A DNA stretch of 64,000 nt from the NCBI RefSeq assembly GCF_024868665.1, contig NW_026634058.1:1-64000 (forward strand), given 5' to 3'. The stretch is from Triplophysa rosa (taxonomy: Eukaryota; Chordata; Actinopteri; Cypriniformes; Nemacheilidae). Shown piece after piece: positions 12,153 to 24,871 of the stretch. Below the pieces are notes generated by a model. The model was not told where the DNA came from and searched no databases. It saw nothing but the letters and a program-made list of their open reading frames with translations. Positions within the stretch are counted from its first letter, which is position 1. Every line of letters begins with the position of its first letter. Both the position numbers and the translations under genes were made by a program.

Positions 12153-12979
12153 GCACCGCTGGGCGCATGGGTGTGCAGTGTTTGCCTGGTAATACTGAAC
12201 GCTGTCCCTGCTGAAAGATTCCAGAAGCTTCTTCACAGGGCTCCTGGGTCATGCGTTTGTCATCATGACCTCTGACCTCTCAGGCCAGCATGGCAGCAGG
12301 AATGCAGAGGATATTTACACTGCTGAAACTGATGGAGTCCAGGTGCCTATTTCCATTTCTCAATTTCTCTCTCTTTTCTCACATCTTTTCCCTATATTTT
12401 CTCTACAACTCAAGATCAGACACAAGATCTCTTTTTATTCTTTCTCTCTTTAAACATACTTGTGATATGTAGGTTTATATATTCTGCTTGTATTTTTTGT
12501 TTTATAGTATAGAAATCGGTTCATTGTTTACGAGCACAGAGTTTCAATTCTAGTTGTAACGTTGACAAATGAAATCATGGAAGAAAGACAGCGTAAGTAT
12601 TGTCTGTGTGCTTTTGGCAGCGCATGTGTCCCACCTACACTGTGATGGTTCATCTATCACTCTATCATTCATCTACTGATGGCTTTCTGAAGTGCTCTCT
12701 AACTTCTGGAAAGTTTTCCACCCCCCTCCCCTTTTAAAAGGCCATTAAACTGTGTTGTAATGCAAACGGTAATTCTAAAGAGACCAAACAGGTGTCCGAT
12801 GTGCAGCAGCGTGTCTAATGTAGCTATTACATAGACAACAGCAGATTATCATAAAAGCATCTCTCCTTAATGTGGACTGAACTGATCAATAGCAGACTGG
12901 TGATGAGACACAAACACACACACACACTTTAGACTGGACCTGATATGTGCTACATTTTATTAATTCTCTCTAGCAACCT

Positions 12980-13066
12980 GACACACACACGCACACACGC
13001 ACACGCGCACACGCGCACACGCGCACACGCACACACGCACGCACGCACGCACGCACGCACACACAA
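12980..13066. repeat. (CA)n/(CGCA)n microsatellite
   Basis: Mixed CA, CGCA and GCGCACA units. Confidence 0.95.
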
Positions 13067-14955
13067 TGTACTGTTGATCTTAATGAAAGCATTCTCTTAG
13101 AGTTGGGGTTTGCATTAAGGTTTGGGGTTCTGTCTCTACACACATCTGTCAGTGCTTCGCCTGGAGCCCATTTCTGTTCCTCTGTGAGCAGAGAGATGAG
13201 AGAGGTCAGAAGTCACCTTGCTCCTCCACAACCATCTGACGTAACATCTCTCTGAATGTTAGGTTAGAATATGAGGACTTCTCATGGCTGACATGGCCTA
13301 CAGCTTGTTCAAAGACAATATTTTTAGAGGCACTATGAGATAGAAGCCGCTCTCAGCAGTTTTTTGAAGTACTCTCTGCAGGCACAAAGCTTTTACTCGT
13401 ATCGTTTTGGATTAAAATGATCCTCATTAAAGTACTATTCATCCAAAAACTTATTTCACATGCTTTGTTGAGTTAGGTGCAGAAGTGCTCTATATTTTAT
13501 ATATTTTAACACAACACCAAAATCCCTTAAACACCCCTAAGCTCTTTATACATACTGTATATATTTATCTAAATAAAACGGATATAACTAATAAGTTCCT
13601 TCGTGTGAATTAAAAAATAGAGACGAACAGTGAGCAGTTATTCTAATTTCCCCTTTGTATCTGTCTACATTTACAGCCTAATATTAAAAACACATAATAT
13701 TATTACAATTAAATCAACAACAACCAGTAGAGAATTGATTGCAGAAGTGCATGCGTGTGTCCCAGTTCGCGAACAAGAATCTACCAGTATGAACCAGCGC
13801 TCAGTGTCAGACTGCAGACCACAGCCTGGGGCTGAAGAACCAGCGAAACGGATTCTGCCTTTTAAAAAGCTTCAAATCTTACAAACAGCAGCGCTGCAAT
13901 CCAGCCAATTTCCGCATGTTGATTTGATAAGCATCCTCTGGGTCTCCCTGGATGAGCGAGAACTTCCCATGTGTGACTTCATAAAATTTGCCTCTTACAA
14001 ATAAAGCTTTGATCTCCTGTAAGTAATACAGATTTAACTGAATATTTCAAGCTTTATTAGTTACACAGTAACAGCTCCTGTCGTTTTGCTTGTAAATTTG
14101 CAGTCACGGAGCAGTGATGTTCATATCTCTGAGAGCTAAACAGGCAAAAACCTGTTAAAACCTGCTCGGTAATGGATTAAACACGCAGCATGTTTTTACC
14201 TGCTGTGTAATTGATGTATTAAAAAGTTTTTCATTTAATACCACCTCATCAGCACCATAGAGACAATGGTTTATTTCCACACACATTGCATTTCTTAACA
14301 CAGTGACCGAAAAGCACTTCAGTAAGGTGCTATAGAAATTCATTTCAATGGCTTTACGTGGTTGATGCTTGAGCAGATTCAGAAAAGACAAACAAGTATT
14401 TAGAAAAAATGAAATCCAAGTGTCTGTATTTGAAGAAGACCTATGAAAAACACAAGACAAGTTCTTTTAATACAAGATACAAGACTGTGGCGAGCAAACG
14501 GCTTTGCAGGATTTGATCAGACACACACTATTCAGTGCCTGAGTGTGTCTTGTGCTGGGCTGCATTGATTTAATGCATTACTCAACTGCTGGGAGAGAGA
14601 GGTGAGCTAGAGAGACTGTCTCTCCTGACTGCATTAGGAGCTTCTAGCTTTTGTGATTCCTTTTGATCAAATCTCTGTGTGAGACACGTGTCATGCCCTC
14701 TTCCAGCCAGCTGTGAGGGGACTGGCCCGCCACCCGGTGGGGGAGGGGTGTGTGTGTGTTAGAGCTCCTAAGGTGAGAGGCGGGTGGGAGGGTCTCATTC
14801 CTCTCTCCAGCGCCCGGCACACACTCATCCCGGACACTCACTCACACACACAGGCCTGTGGACACACAGCAGTGCGTCTGTCGATTGCAGGAGAAAGTGT
14901 GTGTGTGTGTGTGTGTGTGTGCGTGTCTGCGTGAGTGTGTGAGTGTGTGTGAGTG

Positions 14956-14973
14956 ATGGGTCTCTCGCAGTAG
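14956..14973 (+). promoter_or_regulatory. upstream ORF 1 in the bnc1 leader
   Basis: ATG GGT CTC TCG CAG TAG: a five-codon frame 65 bases before the bnc1 ATG. Only relevant if it lies in the mature leader. Confidence 0.4.
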
Positions 14974-15002
14974 AACTTGTACAGACAGGAGATTCCGCTG
15001 GA

Positions 15003-15032
15003 ATGGCTAACTGCTCAGGAACTTCAGTCTGA
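15003..15032 (+). promoter_or_regulatory. upstream ORF 2 in the bnc1 leader
   Basis: A nine-codon frame (MANCSGTSV) ends in TGA five bases before the bnc1 ATG and lies in another frame. The purine at -3 of its ATG (G) makes it a plausible initiator. It could reduce translation of the main frame or force reinitiation. Confidence 0.45.
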
Positions 15033-15037
15033 TCAAA

Positions 15038-15046
15038 ATGTCTGAG
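15038..15046 (+). CDS. bnc1: bnc1 coding exon 1
   Basis: ATG TCT GAG (Met-Ser-Glu), then the donor GTAAG at 15047. A three-residue first coding exon corresponds to the Met-Ala-Glu of mammalian BNC1. It joins in phase to exon 2 (AICC). Confidence 0.8.
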
Positions 15047-18000
15047 GTAAGAACTTTCCTTTACATTAAATAAGAACATGAGAGGTAGATTGTTTGTTAA
15101 TAAGAGACACTTGAAAAGTTAGAGAAAACCTCCTTTAAAAGTTGTTAATTTCATGAACTGCTTTGCTCTGCGCTGCGCGTATATCATTTTGAGAAACTTT
15201 CATGTAGCTTAACTCATAGACAAAATGTAGAAATATGAAGTTATTTATGAAGTGGCATTTTTCAAAAATGGTGTTAAAACGTTCATTTCAGTGATTGTAT
15301 TAATTTGCCCATTAGATATTCTTAGAGGAACTTTATTTTGGAATTAAAATGTGTCGTCTGGTTGCCCAGTGGGATGTAATTCAAGACAGGAGTATAGGTC
15401 TGTTACGGCCATAATGCAACAATTAGCCATGCTGAGTATACGTGTGTGTGAGCAAAAAACGAAAGGAAAGAAAAGAAAACACAAACGGGATATTAAGAAA
15501 AGCCTATCAGTGTTTCTTTTGAAGTGAAGGACATATTCATAAAGACTCAATGGAAGATGTTTGTTAATGGACAACAAATTCCACTAAAGCAATTTCACTT
15601 CCTGGCAGTCAAAGTATTCTCAAGCTCTCTGTCCCAACGGTGAAGAGCTTGTGTCTCGCAGTGGGACTAAGACTCTGTTTCTGGGCGGGCAAACAGAGTT
15701 AATGGCCCTGGGCCGTGAATCCTTTGTTTGTGTGTGTAGCGGGTGTGTACATGTGCATGTGTATTTGTTTATTTGCGTGGTTCATTATACTCATGATAAT
15801 CTGTCACTGCTGTTTGGTGCTACAGGCCTGAACTGTGATATCTAATGACATGAAATTATTCCTGGTATTTATATTAATATCAACAATATTGCTCTTATTT
15901 CCACATTGTACTTCTGGCAGCAAATTGAACTTAAATGATTTATTTTAATAACAATGAGTTTATGTGGATATGACACTTTATGGTAATAGCATTCACAATA
16001 TTTTTGCAGATATTTTGAGCATTTCATTACTTAAAACTTCAAAGATATTTTCACAGTTACCAAGAAATTAATGTTTGAATTTCTAAATTTTATGTATGTG
16101 TGAAAAAATCTGATCTGAAAATCCTGCATTAGATCTGATGTTTGTTCAAAATGAAATCTAATTCAATTTAATTTGTTGGGTATTACATACCTTGAAAAAT
16201 ACAGCAACAAATCAGCCAAAAAGTTAAAAAAGACAAATAATCATTTCTGTTTAGAAACAAAATTGTTTGATGTTTTCTGTTATTGTGAACAATGTTTTGT
16301 ACTGTAAAAATAAAATATAAATGCAACATAAATTCATAACACTGGAAGTTTTAATGTGAATTTTCAGAGACCTTGCTTTTTTATTTGTGTAAGTAGCCAA
16401 CTACAGTTTAGTGCTTTCCTTGTCAAATCATTTAAATTACAGCAATAGCAACCGCTTCTAAAAGGAAAAATAAGATCTGGACTATAGTTTCTTTCTTTTC
16501 CTTTTTTTAACATTTAGTTCTGTTTAAATTCTGTTGATTTCTATGGTTTCATCATCATTAAGGTTTCTGTGTAATATCTATGTGTTAATATAATTTCATG
16601 TAATTTAATTTTAAAAACCGAATTAAAATGCTTCAATTGAAATGGAATTGATTATCCATGTTCTCCAGCAGAATGTAATTTTCCAGAATTTTCCACACAT
16701 CTAGAGAATGTGTCCAAATACGTTAATAAGGTCAGAGACTTAACACGACATATTTATAAATATGTTGTCGCGATTTTTGTCTAACCCCAAAACTAACTAA
16801 AAATACTCTCTGGCTTTTGGATCCCATATGTATGTATATATATATATATATATATATGTTATGTATATTGTACATATGTGTTCTAGCAGTGAGAAAACTG
16901 AATTTGTCTCAATATCATTTTATAATGATTGTGTGTTTTGGACAGGCTATTTGCTGCACGGTTGTGAACTGCAACTGCGACAGTTTCAAACCAGGTAAAC
17001 TGAGACGCAGACTTTGTGAACATTGTAAGCATGGCTGGGTCGCCCACGGTGAGTTTCACGTCCAGTGTTACATTTACCACAAAAACTTCTTTTATTTTTA
17101 AACACATTCTAACACTTTCTATTGTCACAGCGCTGTCGGTTTTCTCTCTCACTAATCATTGGCCCTCTAAATACTTTTAATTGTAACACTTTAATTTCTA
17201 AAAAAAATACAGATTCCTAACATAGCCTTTCCGACACAAAAAAAATGGATTAAGGTTACTGATGGCAGTTTTTAATTATTTTTATGTACACTGTGATCCC
17301 ATTACAACATTGTTTGTAATCATGGAAACATGCCCAAACATTGTACAGAAAGTTGACATTGAAATACATATACAACATCTTTAAAAAAAACATATCACAC
17401 GATTACTTCTGTTTGTTTCACAGCTCTTAGTAAATTAAAGGTTCATCACATGTATCAGGGAAGCCAGGTGGAGATTGTTCACTCCAACGTGGTGTTCGAT
17501 ATCTGCAGTTTGATGCTTTATGGGACTCAAGCAATTCCAGTGCGACTGAAGATCTTGTTGGACAGACTTTTCAGCGTTCTTAAGCAGGAGGAGGTCATTC
17601 AGATACTGAACGCGCTGGACTGGACTCTGCAGGACTATATTCGTGGCTATGTGTTGCAGGTGAGCCCCTCATCAGTTCCATTAACAGGTAAACATATTTC
17701 GACATGAGATGGTAATTAATGACCTACGCTGCACACTTCTCCTCCAAAGGCCACTATGACCCACCAGGATTTTTTCGTTCTGTTTGCTTATTAAGTATTC
17801 AGGTTCATGGTAGTTCCTCTGGTGAAGAATGTAAAGTTGAAGTGCCAGATGAATGCTGTATGATGAAATATTAATTCTGGTTACAACATGAAGCTGCTGT
17901 AGGACTTTCAAAGCCTGCTGGCACTCAAGAATGATTACAGGCGGACTGAAAGACTCACCCAGCTCCTCTCTGATCTCCTCCCTCCCCTCCCACTCCGACA

Positions 18001-21000
18001 GGGAAACCCGCATCATCTAAATGAAGAGAAATGAGTCACTGTGCTGCAGTAATTAGAGCTCTTAAGTCCACATGCATTAGATGTACGGATGACTTGTTGT
18101 TTAGCAACTCTGTCAGTCTGTCACGAGTAACGTATTTTAGGGTCCAAATGCAAAAACTGTCCGTTTAATATTCATAATGTAAGCTATATCATTTTGTGTG
18201 TGTGTAGGATGTGGCCGGAAAGGTATTGGACCGCTGGGCCATAATGACCTTTGAAGAGGAGATCGTAACGCTGCAGCAGTTCCTGCGTTTTGGAGAGACG
18301 AAATCCATTGTGGAGCTGATGGCTCTGCAGGATAAGGAGGGACAGGCAGTTGTCGTACCAACCACCAGAACCAATTCTGACATCCGCAGTTTCATCGAAA
18401 GCAGCATGCAGAGTTCTGTGCGGCTCCCAGCTAAAGCCGAAGCACCCGGCTGTAGCAACGGACACCACTTCGAGACGCTAGTGAACAGTATGACCCTTAT
18501 GCTACCACTGCTGAATTCTGTTCCTGCACCATTCTTGAGCTCGGCCACTGATTCCAGCTGCCAGGAGGCACAAACCAAACACGAGACAACAGAAATAAGC
18601 CTTGACGCCGTTGCTCCGTTCAATGCTGGGCCCATCAGAGCAGAGGTGATGATGGACACAGAATCTACAAAAATGGAATTGGAAGAGTTCAATGTGAGTG
18701 GAAACTCCTCGCCCTCCACCCCCTGCACACCCTCCATCACTTCTGAAACCACACAGATGTCCCCAGAGAACAAGATGAGGTATGCAGAGAAGAGTGGAAC
18801 CATGAAGAAAGGTCGTGTATTCTGCAGTGCCTGTGAAAAAACCTTCTATGATAAAGGCACATTGAAGATACACTACAATGCCGTTCACCTGAAGATCAAA
18901 CACAAATGCACCATTGAAGGCTGTAACATGGTGTTCAGCTCTTTGCGCAGTCGGAACAGACACAGCGCAAATCCAAATCCACGGCTCCACATGCCAATGA
19001 ACCGCAATAATCGAGACAAGGACCTGCGGGGTGACCTGAGCCCGGGGCAGGAGGAGGAGGCTGACAATGACAAGAGGGAGTTTACTTCTGGCCCAGAGAG
19101 CCAGGGGACAGTCTCTAGTTTTGTAATGCGCAACCCAGAGCCCAAAGTGCACAGCTCTTTCTCCGGCATCAGCCAGAGCGGAATCCTCTTCCCCAACCTC
19201 AAGACTGTGCAGCCTGTGCTTCCATTTTACCGCAGCCTGGTGACACCAGCGGAACTGGCTCACACGCCGGGCAACCTGCCATCACTCCCATATGTGTCCT
19301 CGTCTGTGGCCACCAACGCCTGTCACATGGAGATGAGCTCAGAGCCAGCACCTAAGAAGAAGTCGAGAAAGTCCAGCATGCCGATAAAGATAGAGAAGGA
19401 TGAACTAGCAGCAGAGGATGTGTCGTCGGAGGAAAGTCCAGCCCTTAGTCCCTTTACAGAAACAGAAAATTGTAATGGTGTTAGCATGGGTTGTGAAACA
19501 CAGGGCGAACCTGTGGACTGTGAAACTATTAACCGATCCGCACCCCTTAGATCCATCCCCAAAGCACAGAACACAGAACTGGATGCATTTCTCACTCACG
19601 AGGACAGTTACATCATCTCGTCATCGTCTTCTCTCATAAATTTGAAAAAGACTCACAACTCCACAGAGAAATCCCCAAAATGTGAAGAACCACCATGTAG
19701 TTCACAGCCAGACCGACCCTGCAGCCAGCCAAGCAATTTCACTGTAAGCCATGGTGAACACTGTATAGACAGCTGTAGTGACCCCGAGACCTTCTGCTCA
19801 GATGATAGAGTAGAACAGTCTCACCCGTGTGAGATCTGCAACAAGACATTCAAAAACCCTTACAGTGTGAAAATGCATTACAGAAACGTGCACTTGAAAG
19901 AGATGCACATGTGCACTGTGGATGGCTGCAATGCTGCATTTCCTTCTCGACGCAGTAGAGATCGGTAAGATGGTTACAGTGAAAATAAAGTTGTAGTTTA
20001 CTACCAGTAGTTATTTTGTCTTCAGTAAAAACAACTGTTAGATGGATTAGCCAACTAGCACACAGAGCACTCATTTAAAAGGAATATATCTACAACTACA
20101 TGCAAAATCATGTGGGGCCAAAGGTTCAGAAATGTCTGTTTTAATTTATGCTTCATGCCTTTGAGATAAATGACAATGTGGCTGCATTTTTAATACACAG
20201 CTCAAAACCACATGCACACACGCAAACACACAGTATGCATAAGGTGAGCTGGGTGGAGTTACCTAACCCTTACTATATTACTGCATTAGAATCTGTGTAC
20301 ATACATTGTAAAATAGGTGGTTGTGTAAACGCAAAACAAATACGTACGTTGCTTCAATACATAAAAACATGCTACAAAGAAATGCATGTCGGCCTTTTTC
20401 AAACTTTTTAACGTTTTTTTCTAGACACAGTGCAAACCTGAATCTGCACCACAGGCTGTTGACCAAAGATCATTCAGGAGCATCATCTTTCCGCAGAGAT
20501 CATCTAGACTTCCTTGACAAAGAGACTCTGAGCCAGATGTCGGCCATTCTTAAAGGAAGCAACCGTACAGGCCTGGTGTTCCCCATGAGTAAAGCACTGG
20601 TGAGAGAAGTAGATTCAGCAGAGGGCGCTCTGGAGGATGAAGCTGTATTAGATTTAAGCACCAGAGGAAGCACTCACTTTTCCTGGGACTCAGATATAGG
20701 CAGTGAGGAAGGGCTCCCCCTGGACGACAGCGACGAGAGCTGTGATGGGCTGATCGCTCAAGCGTCTGAATCTCTGCCCTGCCTCAGTCATCAGTCTCAT
20801 GGCTCATCACCTATAACCTGTCATCTTTGTCAGAAAGTTTACAGCAACAAAGGTACATTCAGGGCTCATTACAAAACAGTTCACCTTCGACTTCTCCACA
20901 AGTGTAAAGTTCCAGGATGCAACACAACATTTTCCTCTGTTAGAAGCCGCAACCGACATAGTCAGAATCCAAATCTACATCGGAACCTCGCAGCAAACAC

Positions 21001-21016
21001 CTTCAATCAGGAGTAA
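15038..21016 (+). CDS. bnc1: basonuclin 1, C2H2 zinc-finger transcription factor, complete
   Basis: Five coding exons join in frame: 15038-15046, 16946-17048, 17424-17659, 18208-19964 and 20425-21016 (2697 bases, 898 residues; the human protein is near 994). All introns are GT-AG. Residues 5-36 form the Cys/His-rich N-terminus ([16 protein letters not shown]..). Three C2H2 finger pairs lie near 319-377, 655-712 and 832-888. [11 protein letters not shown] near 498-508 is the basonuclin nuclear-localisation motif, whose serines are known to control nuclear entry. An LDLS motif lies near 776. The signatures [44 protein letters not shown] and ITCHLCQK match BNC1 rather than BNC2. BNC1 acts in nuclei of basal keratinocytes and germ cells, on rRNA-gene and Pol II promoters. 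The gene is intact and shows no transposon insertion in its exons. Confidence 0.95.
15047..16945 (+). other. bnc1: bnc1 intron 1
   Basis: An 1899-base A/T-rich intron ending in GGACAG. It contains a (TA)n tract at 16835-16858 and no recognised element or RNA gene. Confidence 0.75.
16946..17048 (+). CDS. bnc1: bnc1 coding exon 2
   Basis: Encodes [20 protein letters not shown], then [14 protein letters not shown]. This is the Cys-rich basonuclin N-terminus, with CxC, CxxC and His residues. It ends one base into the next codon before GTGAG. Confidence 0.93.
17424..17659 (+). CDS. bnc1: bnc1 coding exon 3
   Basis: Starts after TTTCACAG. Encodes [20 protein letters not shown] through [11 protein letters not shown], the most conserved non-finger block of basonuclins. 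Donor CAG/GTGAGC at 17660. Confidence 0.95.
18208..19964 (+). CDS. bnc1: bnc1 coding exon 4 (large exon)
   Basis: Starts after TGTGTAG with [18 protein letters not shown]. It carries finger pair 1, the nuclear-localisation motif and most of finger pair 2. The second finger of pair 2 is split by the donor CG/GTAAG inside the codon for the Arg of SRDRH. Long antisense open frames here (for example 18502-19263, minus) are coding-strand shadows. Confidence 0.96.
20425..21016 (+). CDS. bnc1: bnc1 terminal coding exon 5
   Basis: Starts after TTTCTAG, completes Arg and continues [12 protein letters not shown], finishing finger pair 2. It then encodes a Ser/acidic region ([20 protein letters not shown]) and finger pair 3 ([15 protein letters not shown] onwards). 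It ends NQE-TAA at 21014-21016. Length is as expected for the family. Confidence 0.96.
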
Positions 21017-21694
21017 GACAAGCACATTTTCACACACAAAAACACACAAAACCACAAACACCCTAATATACAGTCAAGGATTCACTTCTATCAACAGCAT
21101 TCAGTACTGTATACTGCACATTTAAGAGTACTGGACACAACTGGAAAGAAACATTAATATTTATATTAAAAACCTTTGTAATCTTGAGATGTGGTTTTCC
21201 TCTTACAAACTACTTACAATCCTTTCACTGTATTTATTCATTTTTATAGAGCAAGAAATATGACTGAAAAATGATTTCCACAATGTTTGTCACAGGTCTG
21301 TAAACACAAAGATGTAAATGATGATGGTAATTGTTCTGCACATACTGAATTATGATCATCTTTTTAAGAGATGCTTGAAAACATTCATTGCTGTTAAAAG
21401 TCCCTCGCTCATTATTGTATTTCTTCTCTGCACTTATTCACTAAGCACACACATAAGACCTTTGATAGAGCATTACATAGCATTGGTGAGTGAAAGTAAT
21501 TTGACTCATCGTGTCCTGCAGTACATTTTCTTGTAGTAGCATACTTGTGTTTGCTTGATGTTCAGGTTTTTTATTACAAAAGAATCAGACAAGCCCTTCT
21601 ATATTGTTACTGTTGTTTTTTGTTCCTATTGAGTAAGTTATTGTGTTTATTTAGCTATAATTATTCTTGTGGAGACCAAAGATTCATAAACTAA
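21017..21694 (+). other. bnc1: probable bnc1 3' UTR and downstream DNA
   Basis: A/T-rich with several ATTTA-like elements. No canonical AATAAA is obvious before the TIR element at 21695. The first AATAAA hexamers seen (about 22117 and 22451) lie inside that element, so the transcript may end in transposon-derived sequence or use a variant signal. Confidence 0.4.
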
Positions 21695-22700
21695 TGCTGG
21701 GGCCACACCAAAAGATAATCGGGCTGATTTCTCACCTCTTGACAGTCCTAGGTAAAGTCCCGATGATCTTAAACGGCTCTAAAGATGATCTTATCAGATT
21801 TCCCTGTGGTGTGATGTGTGGTAAGAGTGAATGAACCTGATCGGAAGAACATCGGAGCTGCCCCGATCGTGAATCTTAAATATTCAACATGTTGAATATT
21901 TACGATCAGAAATCCTGATGTGTGGGGGAAACCCTGAGGACAAATGCACAAGAACTCTGCTGATTGTCACGTGGAACAAAACAATACCCCATTAGAAAGC
22001 CAGCTGACAGAAGTATAACAACCGTAGTTATCACTTCAACAAACCCTTTTCTTTATTCTGTCAATTTTCTGTCAAAAGCATTACAAACACTATCATCGCA
22101 ATTACGAATCATTTCAATAAAAACCAGGCTATGTGCAAGTGACGGTAGTGGTTGGAGTCCGAGTGTGCGGATGCTTTAAGGTGGAACAGAAAAAATAGGT
22201 CTAGTGGAGCCAGAAGACTCTTTCGGGTGATAATGTCAGCAGCTATTTTTTACAAAACTGTATTAATATTCTTTTTAAATTACTGTGAAGACATAAATAC
22301 AACAATATTTGAGTTGCAATTATATTTAGTGCTGTGCCACCTTAAATGCTTTAGACGACGCTGCTTGAGCAATTTCTCAACGATGAATAATATTTTTAAT
22401 ATTACATAAAAGGTTATATGTACACGTTTGTTTATATTGAACACATATATAATAAACAAAGCTTATAGTGAAATAATAAATAACTTATTCTGAAATCTCG
22501 AGATTTCCTGTGTTCACAGTCAGGGCTCTGATTGAAAATATGTTGGTGTGTGGTGTGCTTTCTTTGTCACATCACAGCGCACCACACATTATGGGAGCAA
22601 AATGATTAAATCTAAGATTTTTTCTCCTCATGTTTGTGGTCTCTCACCATTTAAAACTCTTATAAGATTTAAAAAAATATTTTGGTGTGGCCCCAGCATG
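21695..22700. mobile_element. non-autonomous DNA transposon with perfect 20-bp terminal inverted repeats
   Basis: The left end ATGCTGGGGCCACACCAAAA (21695-21714) is the exact reverse complement of the right end (22681-22700, the first T at about 22679-22681). The element is about 1.0 kb with no transposase frame. Left and right arms both carry repeated CTGATTT/AAATC-like motifs. A 22-bp perfect palindrome centred at 21889/21890 lies in the left arm. No clear target-site duplication was found, so the superfamily is undetermined. Confidence 0.7.
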
Positions 22701-23250
22701 ACAATTTGCAAAACAACGAAAAAAATCGAACCCTTTACTAAACGTAAATGTGTTAATAGTTTAAGTGTGACCGTCTAACATTTTGTAACACATGTTCACT
22801 AGTTTAATATGATGTTGCTTTGCTATATAAAGCACATGGTGAGTTAGTTTGGTCAAACAAATGTACTTGGAATGCCTTCGTCCTTATGTACCATGTTTTG
22901 CAGAATATGCTAATTATGATTGGCTATTGTTAATGAAAGCTAAAGTTGCATAAGGAGTTCAGTAAGACCTACACATGCTCAAACAAACCTTTTAGACCAA
23001 AAACTAGTTTGAATAGAAATAATCCCATTTATATTGATTTCAATGTTTTTTGTTTAGCACGGCAAACAAGGTTATAATATTGGTCAAACCCAGAATCACT
23101 TCATTCATGTTTTATACATTTTTTTGGTATATGTTAATAAACAATTGTTCAAAATTGTCAAAAAATATTCAAAAATTTCACTTAAATTGTCTCAGTAAAT
23201 TGTATAAAATGTTGTGCATATTTCCCAACACCTAAGAATGTTAACATCTA
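22701..23250. other. non-coding, A/T-rich
   Basis: No recognisable feature. Short frames here are not supported. Confidence 0.4.
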
Positions 23251-23418
<168 letters not shown>

Positions 23419-23483
23419 ACTTTTTATACATATTAATATAGACAGGAGTGACAAAAAATTATATATATATATATATATATATA

Positions 23484-24381
23484 TCGATTAAAAAATTATC
23501 GGATAATCACACATTTTTTCTGTGATTAATCACGATTAATCGCACATAACAATTATATTTTAAAATATCTTTTACATTTTAATAATTCACATTTAATCTT
23601 TAACAGCATCATTTTATGAAAGCTAACATTTTGATATTAGTACTGTAACTGATGTCTCTATTAAATTGATTATTTTAACATGAATTATAGCCATTCAACA
23701 GTATAATTGAGAGCTCATGTAGGAAATATACAGAAATTGAAGGACACTTTACAGTCTTTAATGCTAAGTTATAAATTAAATGCAGAAGAATTCTCATTAA
23801 AGCTACAAAATCACATTGATTTCTTCTTTTATTTTGTTCTTTGATTAACATAGTGACACGTTTAAGAACGCGGCCCCTTTAAGAGCCGTCTCAGTACGCA
23901 GATCTGACCGTCACCGCACTCCCATTTTCACAACACTTTGCATTCATTTAAGATTTTATTTTACACTTTGAAGTCTGTGCTTAAGAAAATGCTAGACAAA
24001 ACGGGCTTTCTGACATAATCTTGTGTGGTTTTATCCATTCAAGCACGAAAGAGAACTTAACACGGATGCGTCTGACAGAGATTCACCGACGCAGCCTTCA
24101 GCCCGTGACTGTATACACCAGACTGGACCTCTCGTTGCGTTTTGCCGTGTCCCACAGTTTAGAAGCTGTCTATCTTCATTGAACGCGTCAAAGCAACTGT
24201 TTAAAATCGCGCTTAAGTGGTTTAAAAGCCTGTACACGAATAAGAGCGTGATTACATAATGTAACGCTAGACAAAGGATGTCAAAACAAACGGATGTTGC
24301 GTTAATTGCGATAAATATTTTCTCACGCGTTAATTTGAAAAAATTAATCGCATGCGTTAACGCGTTAACGTTGACAGCCCT
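23484..24381. mobile_element. dispersed non-autonomous repeat, copy 1 (TAATCGC/GCGTTAA-rich, AGCCCTA terminus)
   Basis: Bounded by (AT)n tracts. The left side is rich in GATTAATCGC-type motifs. The right side ends GCGTTAACGTTGACAGCCCTA, a hAT-like terminus (TAGGGCTGTCAA in reverse). The matching left terminus is replaced by AT repeat. A second diverged copy with the same internal order (ACAGCATCATTTTATGAA, AACTGATGTCT, AAGAACGCGGCCCCTTTAAG) lies at about 59090-59968. Confidence 0.7.
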
Positions 24382-24469
24382 AATATATATATATATATAT
24401 ATAGAACACATGTTATTATTGCAACATTTTTAAAAAGTACATTGATGAAACTAACAAGTAATATTTGAC

Positions 24470-24871
24470 TGCAGGTTTGCAAACCCTACAGTACAACGTC
24501 TTGCGGTGCTGTCCCAGAAAGGGAAAAAATCCCTGTCACGCACTTCTCCAGATGTGTTCCACGACTCTGGAACGATCTCCCTCTTGCCACAAGATCAGTG
24601 GATTCTGCAACTGTCTTTAAGAATCGGCTAAAACACATCTATTCCGTCAACATCTGACCCATTAGTACAGTTTTCTACTTCTTTTCTGTTTTCCTACCCC
24701 CCCCCAAAAAAAATTCTTAGCTTGGTATACTGTGATAGGGACTAGTTGTACTGCACCTATGCATTGTTGTAATTTTGTTGCACAAATTGCTTCTACTGTT
24801 TTTCCCCTACTTTGTACGTCGCTTTGGATAAAAGCATCTGCTAAATGACTATACATGTAAATGTAAATGTA
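24470..24871 (+). mobile_element. 3' fragment of an L2-type LINE
   Basis: Contains remnants of the reverse-transcriptase ORF C-terminus: KGKKSLSRTSPDVFHDSG, then a frameshifted SVDSATVFKNRLKTHL-like stretch. It ends with the diagnostic 3' tail TCGCTTTGGATAAAAGC, ATCTGCTAAATGACT and ATGTAAATG repeats. 5'-truncated and not coding-competent. Confidence 0.75.

Larger units (their letters stand above)
11608..14690. other. non-coding sequence upstream of bnc1
   Basis: Contains GT/CA microsatellites at 12111-12152 and 12980-13066. A 124-codon plus-strand frame at 13630-14004 has no recognisable domain and no splice or start support. Otherwise no feature seen. Confidence 0.4.
14690..15037 (+). promoter_or_regulatory. 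bnc1: probable bnc1 promoter and 5' UTR
   Basis: This G/C-richer stretch immediately precedes the first coding exon. It has GGGGGAGGGG-type runs near 14740, a (GT)n tract at 14899-14953 and no clear TATA box. The transcription start cannot be placed. Two short upstream reading frames (14956-14973 and 15003-15032) precede the bnc1 start codon if transcription begins upstream of 14956. Confidence 0.45.

Noticed and set aside
13630..14004. 124-codon plus-strand frame upstream of bnc1
   Set aside because: No recognisable domain, no plausible splice context, and composition like neighbouring intergenic DNA.
18502..19263. 253-codon minus-strand frame
   Set aside because: Antisense shadow of bnc1 exon 4, with no domain and no splice or promoter support.
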